This document shows positions 14,567-23,583 of a DNA stretch of 61,137 nucleotides, piece after piece (within the stretch, counting starts at the first letter, position 1; every line of letters begins with the position of its first letter). The translations under genes and the position numbers were made by a program. The stretch comes from Pseudoalteromonas luteoviolacea DSM 6061 (GTDB lineage: Bacteria > Pseudomonadota > Gammaproteobacteria > Enterobacterales > Alteromonadaceae): assembly GCF_001625655.1 (NCBI RefSeq), contig NZ_AUYB01000151.1, positions 1 through 61,137 of the forward strand, written 5' to 3'. The notes under the pieces were generated by a model. The model saw nothing but the letters and a program-made list of their open reading frames with translations. It was not told the origin of the DNA and searched no databases.

Positions 14567-16717
14567 ATGAGTATCGATTTAAGTCAGTTTTTTGATGTGT
14601 TCTTTGAGGAGAGCTTTGAAGGCTTGGATGCCATGGAGGCAGAACTTTTAAACCTTGAGCCAGGTAAAGAAGATTCTGAAACCATCAACACCATCTTTAG
14701 GGCTGCGCACTCTATCAAAGGAGGCAGTGGGACGTTTGGATTTGTATCTGTTTCTGATTTTACTCATGTACTTGAAACACTACTTGACCAAATTCGCGAT
14801 GGACAAAGGGTGCTTACCGCAGAGCATGTGAACCTGCTGCTAAAGTCTGTAGATTGTGTAAGAGCGTTACTTAGTGCGTTGCAAGCAGAAGAAGAACCTG
14901 ATTTAAGTGAAGCACAAGCACTAAAGGCGCGTTTCGAGGCGATTTTAGGTGGTGAAGAGCCATCTAGCGAGTCGGCGGAAGCGGCTGCTCCTGAAGTGGA
15001 AACGTTGCAGAGTACGACTTACCAAATTGAGTTTAAGCCCGAACCCCACTTGTTTAAAACAGGTAATGAACCACTTTATATGTTCTCTGAATTGGCTGAA
15101 TTAGGAGAACTTGAAGTCAGTGCATTTCATGATGCGATTCCAGATTTTTTGGCATTTGATCCTGAAGATTGCTTTTTGCATTGGCGCTTCTTTTTGACCA
15201 CAACCCGTGAAGAGCAAGCAATTGCCGAAATATTTGAGTGGGTTGAAGATGATGCAGAGATAAAGATAGAAGCGTGTGGTGGTTTGTTTGATGATGAGCC
15301 GGCACAGCCTCAGGCCGCTCAGGTAACAGAACAAGCTGCAACACCAAGCGCGGATGTTGCGACTGAGTCAGGTACAGTAAAACAAGATGCCGAAGCTGAA
15401 CAGGCCCAGCAAACACTTGAAGCTGTACAGCAGAAAGTCGAAACAGTTAAAAATATTAAGTCAGAGAGCAGAAAGTCTAATGACTCTGGAGCAACATCAA
15501 TTCGGGTTGGTATTGATAAAGTTGACTCACTTATAAATATGGTTGGTGAGTTAGTAATTACTCAAGCTATGTTAAGCCAAATTGGTGATCAAGAAATAAC
15601 AGAATCAAGTATAGCCGCACTACAAGAAGGCCTTACCCAGCTTGCGCATAATACACGAGATTTACAAGAAAATGTGATGCGTATCAGGATGCTTCCAATC
15701 AGTTTTGTGTTCAGCCGTTTTCCTCGTTTAGTTAGAGATACCTCACAAAAATTAAATAAGCAGGTTGAGTTAAAGCTTGTTGGTGAGCAAACCGAGCTCG
15801 ATAAGACAGTGATGGAAAAGCTGTCAGACCCTATGGTTCATTTAGTGCGAAACTCTCTCGATCATGGTTTAGAAACCCCCGAAGAAAGAATCGCGAATGG
15901 TAAAGATCCTGTTGGAACAGTCACACTCAATGCTTTTCACCAAGGCGGCAATATTGTTATCGAAATAATGGATGATGGTAAGGGACTGGATACTGAAAAA
16001 ATACGCAGTAAAGCCATCGCCAATGGCTTGATCCAAGAAGCAGACGAATTAAGTGTTGAAGAAATCAATGAACTTATCTTTATGCCAGGGTTTTCGACCG
16101 CAGATAGTGTCAGCGATATTTCCGGCAGAGGCGTGGGGATGGACGTCGTAAGACGAAATATTCAGGCTTTAAATGGTTCGGTGGAAGTGACATCTAAGCA
16201 GGGCGTTGGTTCTACGTTTACTATTCGACTACCACTTACTTTAGCTATTTTAGATGGCCAGTTAGTACAAGTTGCTCAGCACACTTACATTATTCCTCTT
16301 ATTTCAATAGTTGAGTCCTTGCAAATTGACATATCCAAAGTGAGTAAGGTTGGCAAAGGGCTTGAGGTCTTAAGACTTAGAGATGAATACATTCCCATTT
16401 TAAGACTCTATGGCATTTTTAGCCACCAAGGTGCGAGAGAAGAATTAGATAAAACACTATTGGTAGTCGTGGAAAGTGACAACTACAAAATAGGTTTGTT
16501 GGTAGATGATTTACTGGCTCAACAACAGGTAGTGATAAAGAGCTTAGAGGCAAATTATCAAAAAGTAGATGGGATATCTGGTGCAACTATCTTGGGAGAC
16601 GGCACGGTTTCTCTGATCATTGATATTAGTGGCTTGATAAAACTAAGTGGATTGCGCCGCCCTGGTTCAACTGAACTGTTAGTTGATTTGAAAGGCGAGG
16701 AGGCGGAACCTGCATGA
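14567..16717 (+). CDS. cheA: Chemotaxis histidine kinase CheA
   Basis: 716 residues. P1 HPt domain with phosphorylated H48 in A-A-H-S-I-K-G-G-S-G-T-F-G-F; an intermediate region (about 150-245) with Y-Q-I-E-F-K-P and a W-R-F-F-L strand that may be a CheY-binding P2-like unit; an alanine/glutamate/glutamine-rich linker (about 247-300); P3 dimerisation (from about 313, I-R-V-G-I-D-K-V-D); P4 ATPase with H-L-V-R-N-S-L-D-H-G, D-D-G-K-G and G-R-G-V-G-M-D-V-V-R; and the CheW-like P5 domain at the C-terminus. Overlaps cheW by four bases. Confidence 0.95.
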   Translation: MSIDLSQFFDVFFEESFEGLDAMEAELLNLEPGKEDSETINTIFRAAHSIKGGSGTFGFVSVSDFTHVLETLLDQIRDGQRVLTAEHVNLLLKSVDCVRALLSALQAEEEPDLSEAQALKARFEAILGGEEPSSESAEAAAPEVETLQSTTYQIEFKPEPHLFKTGNEPLYMFSELAELGELEVSAFHDAIPDFLAFDPEDCFLHWRFFLTTTREEQAIAEIFEWVEDDAEIKIEACGGLFDDEPAQPQAAQVTEQAATPSADVATESGTVKQDAEAEQAQQTLEAVQQKVETVKNIKSESRKSNDSGATSIRVGIDKVDSLINMVGELVITQAMLSQIGDQEITESSIAALQEGLTQLAHNTRDLQENVMRIRMLPISFVFSRFPRLVRDTSQKLNKQVELKLVGEQTELDKTVMEKLSDPMVHLVRNSLDHGLETPEERIANGKDPVGTVTLNAFHQGGNIVIEIMDDGKGLDTEKIRSKAIANGLIQEADELSVEEINELIFMPGFSTADSVSDISGRGVGMDVVRRNIQALNGSVEVTSKQGVGSTFTIRLPLTLAILDGQLVQVAQHTYIIPLISIVESLQIDISKVSKVGKGLEVLRLRDEYIPILRLYGIFSHQGAREELDKTLLVVVESDNYKIGLLVDDLLAQQQVVIKSLEANYQKVDGISGATILGDGTVSLIIDISGLIKLSGLRRPGSTELLVDLKGEEAEPA

Positions 16718-17220
16718 TTGATCAAGTAGGCGTAAATCAACAATTGATGTTCGATGGAGAGTCGGACGAAAAGCAGTTTTTAACTTTTATGATGCATGAC
16801 GAAGAGTACGGTATGGATATCTTAGCCGTGCAAGAAATTAGGGGCTGGGAGCCCGTAACGACGATCCCTAATTCGCCTAACTTTGTTCGCGGTGCGATGA
16901 ATTTAAGAGGCACTATTGTGCCAATCATCGATTTGCGGATGCGTTTTGGCATTGAAGCGATTGAGTATGGACCGCTGACCGTCGTGATTGTGGTGTCGGT
17001 GCAAATAAAAGAGCAGCAAAAAATTATGGGGCTAGTCGTGGATGCAGTTTCAGATGTGTACAGCATAGCGGAAGAGAAAGCGAAGGATGTACCCGACTTT
17101 CAGGACTCTGACAATGCGTACTTTGTTCACGGACTAGTCAATGTAGGGCAAAAAATGGTTGTGCTTTTAAATCTAGAAAAGGTTTTAGATTTGAGTGATA
17201 AAAGTGGGCTCAAGGGCTAA
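16714..17220 (+). CDS. cheW: Chemotaxis coupling protein CheW
   Basis: 168 residues, ATGA overlap with the cheA stop. One CheW domain: F-L-T-F-M-M-H-D-E-E-Y-G at the start, P-N-S-P-N-F-V-R-G-A-M-N-L-R-G and I-I-D-L-R-M-R-F-G in the middle. Couples the receptor to CheA. Together with the dedicated receptor just downstream it defines a closed signalling unit. Confidence 0.95.
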   Translation: MIDQVGVNQQLMFDGESDEKQFLTFMMHDEEYGMDILAVQEIRGWEPVTTIPNSPNFVRGAMNLRGTIVPIIDLRMRFGIEAIEYGPLTVVIVVSVQIKEQQKIMGLVVDAVSDVYSIAEEKAKDVPDFQDSDNAYFVHGLVNVGQKMVVLLNLEKVLDLSDKSGLKG

Positions 17221-17232
17221 TTGGGGGTCGAA

Positions 17233-19959
17233 ATGAGTGAACAGAGTATCCAAAGTAGTATTAATAACAAGATCTTAATTACAGGGGTCATACTAGTTGT
17301 TAGTGTCATTCTTGGTGCTCAGCTGGGGCAGGCTGAATCAGAGCAAATGCGTATGTTATCGTTTGTTGTGCCATTACTAGGGATTGCGGCATCATTGATA
17401 TTTTTGAAGCAAGGCCTATCTGGTTTAACATCTCAATTAGCTACGGTGTACAATGCTTTACCCAATATTCAAGCTCGTGATGAAGCGTTGTTGGGGCAAG
17501 TTGATTTCTCTAGTTTTCCACAACTCTATCGAGCGTTATCCAAACGTGAATTGGAACAAGAAGTCCATCAGGATGACCACACTCAGAGTCTACTATTGGC
17601 ACTGAAAGGCTGCCAAGCTAATATCATGGTGGCAGACAGTGATAATAACATTGTTTACATGAATGATTCAGTGACCAGTATGCTTCGCAAAAATGAGCAT
17701 CAGTTACGACAGGACCTACCCAACTTTAATGTGGCAACAACTATTGGCAGCAATATTGACATGTTCCACGCTAACCCGAGCCATCAACGCAATTTATTGG
17801 CGAACTTAAGAGATGTGTACAAAACGCAAATTACGGTATCGGGGCTTACTTTCGACTTGATAGCGACCCCTGTTTTTGACGATGACAATAATCGTATTGC
17901 TACCTTGGTGGAGTGGGGTGACTTGACAGAGCAATTAGCCATAGAGAAAAAGCAAAAAGATGAGGCGGCTAAAAATGCGCGTATTTCCAGTGCGCTAAAT
18001 GTGTGCCAAGCGAATGTCATGTTGGCCGATGATGACTTTAATATCGTGTACACTAATCAGTCGGTTACTCAGATGCTTAGAAAGAATGAAGCTAAGCTAC
18101 AAGAAGCCCTACCGCGTTTTAATGTAGATGGTTTGATAGGCCAAAATATCGACATTTTCCATGCTAATCCTGCTCACCAAAGAAACTTGCTTAGCAGCAT
18201 GACCGGGACTTACAACACAAATATTCAAGTCGCTGGGTTTACTTTCGGCTTAATCGCGACGCCCGTACACAATAGTGAAGGAAAGCGCATAGGTACTGTT
18301 GTTGAATGGGAAGATAAAACTGAGCGCTTGGCTCAAGAGCGTGAGGCGCAATCTATAGCAAATGAAAACTTACGAGTACGCCGAGCACTAGACAATGTGG
18401 CAACCAATACAATGATTGCAGACTCGCATTTCAATATTGTTTATATGAATGAATCAGTGGTTGCCATGATGAAAAATGCGGAGCGAGATATTCGTCAGGA
18501 TTTACCAAATTTTGATAGCGCTAAATTGATTGGTGCGAACATTGATGTTTTCCACAAAAACCCTGCGCATCAGCGCAACATGGTAACTAACTTAACAGAT
18601 ACTTATAAAACAGAAATAAAAGTCGGTGGACGCACATTTGGTTTAGTCGCGAACCCGATCATCGCCGCAGATGGTGAACGTATTGGAACTGTGGTTGAGT
18701 GGGAAGACAGAACTGATGAAGTTGCAATAGAGTCTGAAGTAAATGAATTAGTCGAGTCTGCGCGCTCTGGTAATTTGTCAGCAAGATTAAATGAGAATGA
18801 TAAGTCAGGCTTCTACTTGAGACTCGCTCAAGGGCTAAATGGGCTAGTGTCAATCGTTGACGATGCCGTGTCAGACACCGTCAATATGCTTGATGCATTG
18901 GCCAATGGTGATTTGACTCAGCGAATCAATGCAGACTATAAGGGCGCATTTGATAAGCTCAAGCAAGATGCTAACACCACGGCAGACAAGTTGACGGAAG
19001 TTCTAAATCGCATTAGTTCGTCTGCAGCGATGGTGGCAAGTGGGGCTGAAGAAATTTCTCAAGGTAATGCTGATTTAAGCCAGCGTACTGAAGAGCAAGC
19101 ATCTTCGCTCGAAGAAACGGCTTCGAGTATGGAGGAGATGACCAGTACAGTGAGGCAAAACGCAGACAATGCCAAAGTTGCCAATGAGCTGGCATCTGAA
19201 ACCAGCGAAAGGGCTGTTGCTGGCGGTGAGGTAGTTAACCGAGCTGTTGCAAGTATGTCCGAGATCAATGAATCCAGTAAGAAAATAGCCGATATTATTA
19301 GTGTAATCGATGAAATAGCATTTCAGACCAATTTACTTGCACTCAATGCTGCGGTGGAGGCTGCAAGGGCAGGAGAGCAAGGGCGTGGTTTTGCAGTTGT
19401 TGCTGGAGAAGTGCGTAACTTAGCTCAGCGCTCAGCGGGAGCAGCAAAAGAAATTAAAGACTTGATCAGAGACAGTGTAGGAAAAGTAGAGGACGGTACA
19501 TTATTGGTGAATGAGTCCGGTGCAACGCTTAAAGAGATTGTTGAGGCTGTTAAGCGCGTAACAGAGATGATTTCAGATATTGCAGAAGCATCCGAAGAAC
19601 AGAGTTCAGGTATCGAGCAAGTGAATAAGGCAGTTGCTCAAATGGATGAAATGACACAGCAAAATGCGGCACTAGTTGAAGAAGCGTCTGCGGCAGGCGA
19701 ATCTATGGCGGAACAAGCCAATGATATGAGAAGATTGCTTAACTTCTTTAATGTTGGTGAATCTGGTGGAGGTAATGGACTGCCCGAGGTTGCCAATATT
19801 TCAACAGAGCGGTTGAATAAACCACAGCCTTTATCGGGCAACACTGCGAGTATTAAGCTGCCAAGTGCTTCTCCAAATGGCAGTGCAGAATTGAGCCGCA
19901 ATACTTCCGAAACAGCAAATCGATTTGCTGATGATTCTGATGAATGGGAAGAGTTCTAA
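17233..19959 (+). CDS. Chemoreceptor with three tandem Aer2-like (heme) PAS domains and CheR-tethering C-terminus
   Basis: 908 residues from ATG 17233 (GGGGG six bases ahead), preferred over TTG 17221. Two hydrophobic helices at about 13-31 and 42-58, then three PAS copies at about 120-235, 252-365 and 383-497, in exact 131-residue register. Each keeps an F-H-x-N-P histidine (H179, H310, H441) and a V-E-W tryptophan (W228, W359, W490), which are the positions that in Pseudomonas/Vibrio Aer2 ligate heme and stabilise bound O2. HAMP-like segments follow (about 503-605), then the methyl-accepting signalling domain with the E-I-A-F-Q-T-N-L-L-A-L-N-A-A-V-E-A-A-R hairpin. The last five residues, E-W-E-E-F, match the xWxxF CheR-binding tail. 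Likely an O2 or gas sensor; heme binding is inference. Confidence 0.9.
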   Translation: MSEQSIQSSINNKILITGVILVVSVILGAQLGQAESEQMRMLSFVVPLLGIAASLIFLKQGLSGLTSQLATVYNALPNIQARDEALLGQVDFSSFPQLYRALSKRELEQEVHQDDHTQSLLLALKGCQANIMVADSDNNIVYMNDSVTSMLRKNEHQLRQDLPNFNVATTIGSNIDMFHANPSHQRNLLANLRDVYKTQITVSGLTFDLIATPVFDDDNNRIATLVEWGDLTEQLAIEKKQKDEAAKNARISSALNVCQANVMLADDDFNIVYTNQSVTQMLRKNEAKLQEALPRFNVDGLIGQNIDIFHANPAHQRNLLSSMTGTYNTNIQVAGFTFGLIATPVHNSEGKRIGTVVEWEDKTERLAQEREAQSIANENLRVRRALDNVATNTMIADSHFNIVYMNESVVAMMKNAERDIRQDLPNFDSAKLIGANIDVFHKNPAHQRNMVTNLTDTYKTEIKVGGRTFGLVANPIIAADGERIGTVVEWEDRTDEVAIESEVNELVESARSGNLSARLNENDKSGFYLRLAQGLNGLVSIVDDAVSDTVNMLDALANGDLTQRINADYKGAFDKLKQDANTTADKLTEVLNRISSSAAMVASGAEEISQGNADLSQRTEEQASSLEETASSMEEMTSTVRQNADNAKVANELASETSERAVAGGEVVNRAVASMSEINESSKKIADIISVIDEIAFQTNLLALNAAVEAARAGEQGRGFAVVAGEVRNLAQRSAGAAKEIKDLIRDSVGKVEDGTLLVNESGATLKEIVEAVKRVTEMISDIAEASEEQSSGIEQVNKAVAQMDEMTQQNAALVEEASAAGESMAEQANDMRRLLNFFNVGESGGGNGLPEVANISTERLNKPQPLSGNTASIKLPSASPNGSAELSRNTSETANRFADDSDEWEEF

Positions 19960-19978
19960 AACCCTATTTTAAGTGCGT

Positions 19979-20002
19979 AAAGGGAAGCGCATGCTTCCCT
20001 TT
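19979..20002 (+). other. Intra-operon stem-loop between receptor gene and cheR
   Basis: AAAGGGAAGC (19979-19988), loop GCAT, GCTTCCCTTT (19993-20002): a perfect ten-pair stem 20 bases after the receptor stop. It is followed by GAGTTCGG, not a T-run, so it may protect or process the upstream message or partly attenuate cheR-cheD-cheB rather than end transcription. Confidence 0.55.
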
Positions 20003-20067
20003 GAGTTCGGTACTGTACTTGCCATTAATTCCGGTTAAAAAGTGAACTATTTTAAAAGTGTGCTCGT

Positions 20068-20892
20068 ATGAAAGAATTTCCATTCACGGACAAGGATTTT
20101 CAGAATATTTCTGACAGAGTGTACAACGCCTGTGGCATTGTACTTGGGCCCCATAAAAGGGAGATGGTGTATTCAAGGTTAGCTAGGCGAATAAGAGCGA
20201 ATGGACTGAGATCTTTTGACGAGTACTTGAACTTTTTGAATAGGCAGGGTGATCAGGAGTTTAGCCATTTTATTAATGCTATCACGACAAACCTTACTTC
20301 GTTTTTTAGAGAGTCACACCACTTTGAGTTCTTAAGGTCAGGCCTTTTACCGAGTATTAAAGCTGACAATAAATTATCCAAGCGAGTTCGCATCTGGTCT
20401 GCGGGGTGCTCAACTGGTGAAGAGCCCTATAGCATAGCAATGACAATCGCAGATGAATTTCCCAGTGACTGGGATGTGAAAGTGTTGGCAACCGACTTGG
20501 ATTCGAATGTACTGCAAAAAGCTTCAGAGGGCACATATAACAGTACGTCGGTAACGGGTTTAGAAGAAAGTCACCTACGAAAATGGTTTTTAAAAAGCAG
20601 CGATGGAAGTCAATATAGAGTCAAAGATAAGTTAAAAGACCTGATCTATTTTAAGCGTTTGAACTTGTTAGAGCCCTGGCCAATGCGAGGCCCATTCGAT
20701 CTAATATTCTGCAGAAACGTTTTGATATATTTCGATAAAGAAACAAAAGACAATTTGTTTAAGGGATATCACGATTTACTCGACGAATCGCATGGGCATC
20801 TTTTTATTGGTCACTCAGAAATAATGAGTAAAGAGCGAACCGATTTTAAGAACTTGGGCAAAACAATGTATAAGAGGATCGACGCGGGATGA
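20068..20892 (+). CDS. cheR: Chemoreceptor glutamate methyltransferase CheR
   Basis: 274 residues. N-terminal helical subdomain (L-A-R-R-I-R-A-N-G near residue 38) and C-terminal SAM-binding fold with W-S-A-G-C-S-T-G-E-E-P-Y-S and the F-C-R-N-V-L-I-Y-F motif. Methylates receptor glutamates. The co-transcribed receptor ends in E-W-E-E-F, so this CheR probably belongs to the class that docks on that tail. Four-base overlap with cheD. Confidence 0.95.
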   Translation: MKEFPFTDKDFQNISDRVYNACGIVLGPHKREMVYSRLARRIRANGLRSFDEYLNFLNRQGDQEFSHFINAITTNLTSFFRESHHFEFLRSGLLPSIKADNKLSKRVRIWSAGCSTGEEPYSIAMTIADEFPSDWDVKVLATDLDSNVLQKASEGTYNSTSVTGLEESHLRKWFLKSSDGSQYRVKDKLKDLIYFKRLNLLEPWPMRGPFDLIFCRNVLIYFDKETKDNLFKGYHDLLDESHGHLFIGHSEIMSKERTDFKNLGKTMYKRIDAG

Positions 20893-21512
20893 ATCAGTTT
20901 AGACCGGTTATTCGGGGCTTTGAGCATGTTAAGCGATTTTGGGATGCAGGTCGTAGCAAAGTTGTGGCCAAAGTATTGCCTGGTGAGTTTTATGTTTCAA
21001 AGAATGACGAATTGATCTCGACTGTACTAGGTTCTTGCATTGCTGCCTGTGTGTATGATGAAAAGCTTGGCATTGGAGGGATGAATCATTTTATGCTGCC
21101 TGGTGCGCAAAATATGAAAGAGATTACCAATGTACATTCAGACGACTTTAACTGTCGATACGGCAACTGGGCAATGGAGTATTTAATTAATGAAGTACTC
21201 AAAAATGGCGCCAGTCGTGACAATCTAAAGGTAAAGTTATTTGGTGGTGGCAAAATAATCAGTGCCATGACCGATATAGGTGTAGGTAATATACGTTTCG
21301 CACATGCCTATGTTGAAGAAGAAAATCTGAATTTGGTCTCTCATGATGTGGGGGGACCATGGCCGAGAAAGGTGGTATTTCACCCTCAATCTGGTACAGC
21401 TAAAGTTAAAAAATTGCGTCAGATGCATAACGATACAATTGAAAAACGTGAAGTTAAATACCTTCATGACATTGAGATGCAAGATGCGCAAACTGACATC
21501 GAATTATTTTAG
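20889..21512 (+). CDS. cheD: Chemoreceptor glutamine deamidase CheD
   Basis: 207 residues. Deamidates receptor glutamines to methylatable glutamates. Catalytic C50 in V-L-G-S-C-I-A-A-C and H67 in G-G-M-N-H-F-M-L-P are visible; the nucleophile region and K-L-F-G-G-G strand are typical. Longer N- and C-terminal ends than minimal CheD. Start ATG overlaps the cheR stop (ATGA). Confidence 0.94.
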   Translation: MNQFRPVIRGFEHVKRFWDAGRSKVVAKVLPGEFYVSKNDELISTVLGSCIAACVYDEKLGIGGMNHFMLPGAQNMKEITNVHSDDFNCRYGNWAMEYLINEVLKNGASRDNLKVKLFGGGKIISAMTDIGVGNIRFAHAYVEEENLNLVSHDVGGPWPRKVVFHPQSGTAKVKKLRQMHNDTIEKREVKYLHDIEMQDAQTDIELF

Positions 21513-21523
21513 AGGAAAGTCAA

Positions 21524-22552
21524 ATGATTAAGGTACTCATCGTAGATGACTCCCCTCTATTAAGAGCAGTCCTTAAAGCTGTTTTAGAGCAAGCTGGAGA
21601 TATTCAAGTTGTTGGCGCGGCTAAAGACCCTTATGAAGCAAGGGATATGATAAAAGCGACGCAACCCGATGTACTCACGCTGGATATTGAAATGCCTAAA
21701 ATGAATGGGTTGAGCTTTTTAAAAAACTTAATGAGATTAAGGCCGATGCCGGTGGTAATGCTGTCGACTTTAACACAAAAAGGTTCACCCGAAACGCTGG
21801 AGGCTTTGGAAGTTGGGGCTGTGGATTTCATTGCAAAGCCAATGACTAACGTTGCCGAACAGTTAGAAGCGTACGCCGATGTCTTGTATCAAAAAATACG
21901 TACCGCGAGTCGCGCAAAAGTAAGGGCTTTTAAAGCAGACAAAAGTAATGGAGAAGCAGCACCTAGTCGTGATACTGCATTTAAAGCCAATAGTGTGATT
22001 GCGATTGGTGCGTCCACTGGTGGGACGGAAGCGCTGAGAGAGGTATTGACTAAATTGCCCAGCAATTGCCCCCCTGTTGTGATCACACAGCATATCCCTC
22101 CCGTCTTTAGTGCTTCCTTTGCGCAGCGTATGGACAGATGCTGTACCGTTTCAGTCAAAGAAGCTGAAGAGGGTGATATACTGGATGTGGGTAAAGTTTT
22201 TATCGCACCAGGTGATAAACATCTACTTGTTGTGCAAAAAGGGAGTAAATTGGTCTGTCAGTTAAATGATGGTGATAAAGTTAATCGCCATAAGCCAGCA
22301 GTTGATGTGCTATTTGACTCTTTACTACCTGTAGCAAAAAAAGTGCATGCGGCATTGCTCACCGGTATGGGGAGTGATGGGGCACAGGGACTTTTAAGAT
22401 TGAAGGACTTAGGCGCCAATACTTTCGCACAGGATGAGGCATCCTGTGTTGTGTGGGGGATGCCGCGTGCCGCAGTCGAGCTCAATGCTGCCAATAAAGT
22501 GGTGTCTTTAGACAACATGGCAACGAATTTACTTAAGTCTGCAAGTCGCTAA
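21524..22552 (+). CDS. cheB: Protein-glutamate methylesterase CheB
   Basis: 342 residues. Receiver domain with phosphoacceptor D54 (L-T-L-D-I-E-M-P-K-M), linker about 125-155, and methylesterase domain with the triad S164 (G-A-S-T-G-G), H190 (I-T-Q-H-I-P-P) and D285 (G-M-G-S-D-G-A-Q-G). Removes methyl groups for adaptation. AGAGGAAAG precedes ATG 21524. Last gene of the operon; it ends five bases from the convergent deacetylase gene, with no terminator between them. Confidence 0.96.
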   Translation: MIKVLIVDDSPLLRAVLKAVLEQAGDIQVVGAAKDPYEARDMIKATQPDVLTLDIEMPKMNGLSFLKNLMRLRPMPVVMLSTLTQKGSPETLEALEVGAVDFIAKPMTNVAEQLEAYADVLYQKIRTASRAKVRAFKADKSNGEAAPSRDTAFKANSVIAIGASTGGTEALREVLTKLPSNCPPVVITQHIPPVFSASFAQRMDRCCTVSVKEAEEGDILDVGKVFIAPGDKHLLVVQKGSKLVCQLNDGDKVNRHKPAVDVLFDSLLPVAKKVHAALLTGMGSDGAQGLLRLKDLGANTFAQDEASCVVWGMPRAAVELNAANKVVSLDNMATNLLKSASR

Positions 22553-22557
22553 CTCAA

Positions 22558-23583
22558 TTACTTGTCTTGAATAACCCAAGGTTGTGAAAACCAGTAGAAG
22601 TGGCCTTTGTGTGTTTTTGATGGAGCGGTGCAGTTATATCTCGAACGCCCATTTGGTAGTTCCTCTGGTGAGGAGACCTGTACCTCGTTTTTACCATTCC
22701 ATGCTAATTTTGCACGGCCTACGCCTGATACGAAGCAAGCAAACTGACTTTGGTAGAAGTCCATATCTTTAAAAGATAGGATAAAAGTAGGTTTTCTGTT
22801 CGTTGTTACTGAGTTGTCATAATCCAGTTTATCTATGGCAAAAGGCAGAGACTTAATTTTTACTTTCAAGGTTTTTAGGTTGCTGTAAATACCTGAAGCA
22901 GGAAAGCGAGGAACACGCGTAAAATCGGTTGTCACGCCAACAGCACCCGAGTGTTGACCAATACCAATTAGCCCCAACTCTTTTACCAGCGATTGTACTG
23001 AGTTATCAAACTCACCATAAGGGTAGGCAACATAAGGTAGATTATGGCCTATTTCAGTAGCGATGCGCTGTTGGGACCATGTAAGATCATTTGCGACTCT
23101 TTTTTTCCACTGGGTATCGCTTTCTCCTTTTAAACGGAGGTGTAAGTAATCGTGTTTGGCACTGTGATTAGCTATCAACGCTCCGCGCTTAGACAAAGTC
23201 CTGAGCTCATCCCACGTCATGACGTAGCTCTGCCCTTCGTCAATGAGCTTAGGGTTGACGAATATAGTGTAAGGAAAGTTAAAAGCTTCCAACAATGGTG
23301 CCGCTGCTTCTATATTATTGTCATAGCCATCATCAAAGGTGATTGCGACGGTGTTTATCGGTAGAGGTTTACCGGCTCTCAACTGCTCAATGAATGTATC
23401 TAAAGCAATGACATTGTATTTTTCTGATTTTAAGAACTCTAAATGGGACTTAAATGTATCCGCGCTGACACTGGTTACAGGGGGAAGTTTCTCACTCACG
23501 TGATGATACTGTAGTATAGTCGCACTTTGTGCCGATGTGCTGACCAACCCAACAAACAGAATTAAATTATGAAGCTTTTTCAT
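22558..23583 (-). CDS. Secreted polysaccharide deacetylase (CE4/NodB-like)
   Basis: 341 residues from ATG 23583, where the product begins with a signal peptide (1-21, cleavage near S-A-Q-S-A). CE4 motif 1 is T-F-D84-D85-G-Y-D; the metal histidines are in N-H-S-A-K-H-D-Y. V-A-Y-P-Y-G-E-F-D is motif 3. The C-terminal 80 residues, with a C-F/Y-x-C pair, form an extra beta-rich part. Removes acetyl groups from an exported polysaccharide or peptidoglycan; the exact substrate is not evident. Its start overlaps the divergent MATE gene start by 15 bases. Confidence 0.85.
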   Translation of the reverse strand: MKKLHNLILFVGLVSTSAQSATILQYHHVSEKLPPVTSVSADTFKSHLEFLKSEKYNVIALDTFIEQLRAGKPLPINTVAITFDDGYDNNIEAAAPLLEAFNFPYTIFVNPKLIDEGQSYVMTWDELRTLSKRGALIANHSAKHDYLHLRLKGESDTQWKKRVANDLTWSQQRIATEIGHNLPYVAYPYGEFDNSVQSLVKELGLIGIGQHSGAVGVTTDFTRVPRFPASGIYSNLKTLKVKIKSLPFAIDKLDYDNSVTTNRKPTFILSFKDMDFYQSQFACFVSGVGRAKLAWNGKNEVQVSSPEELPNGRSRYNCTAPSKTHKGHFYWFSQPWVIQDK

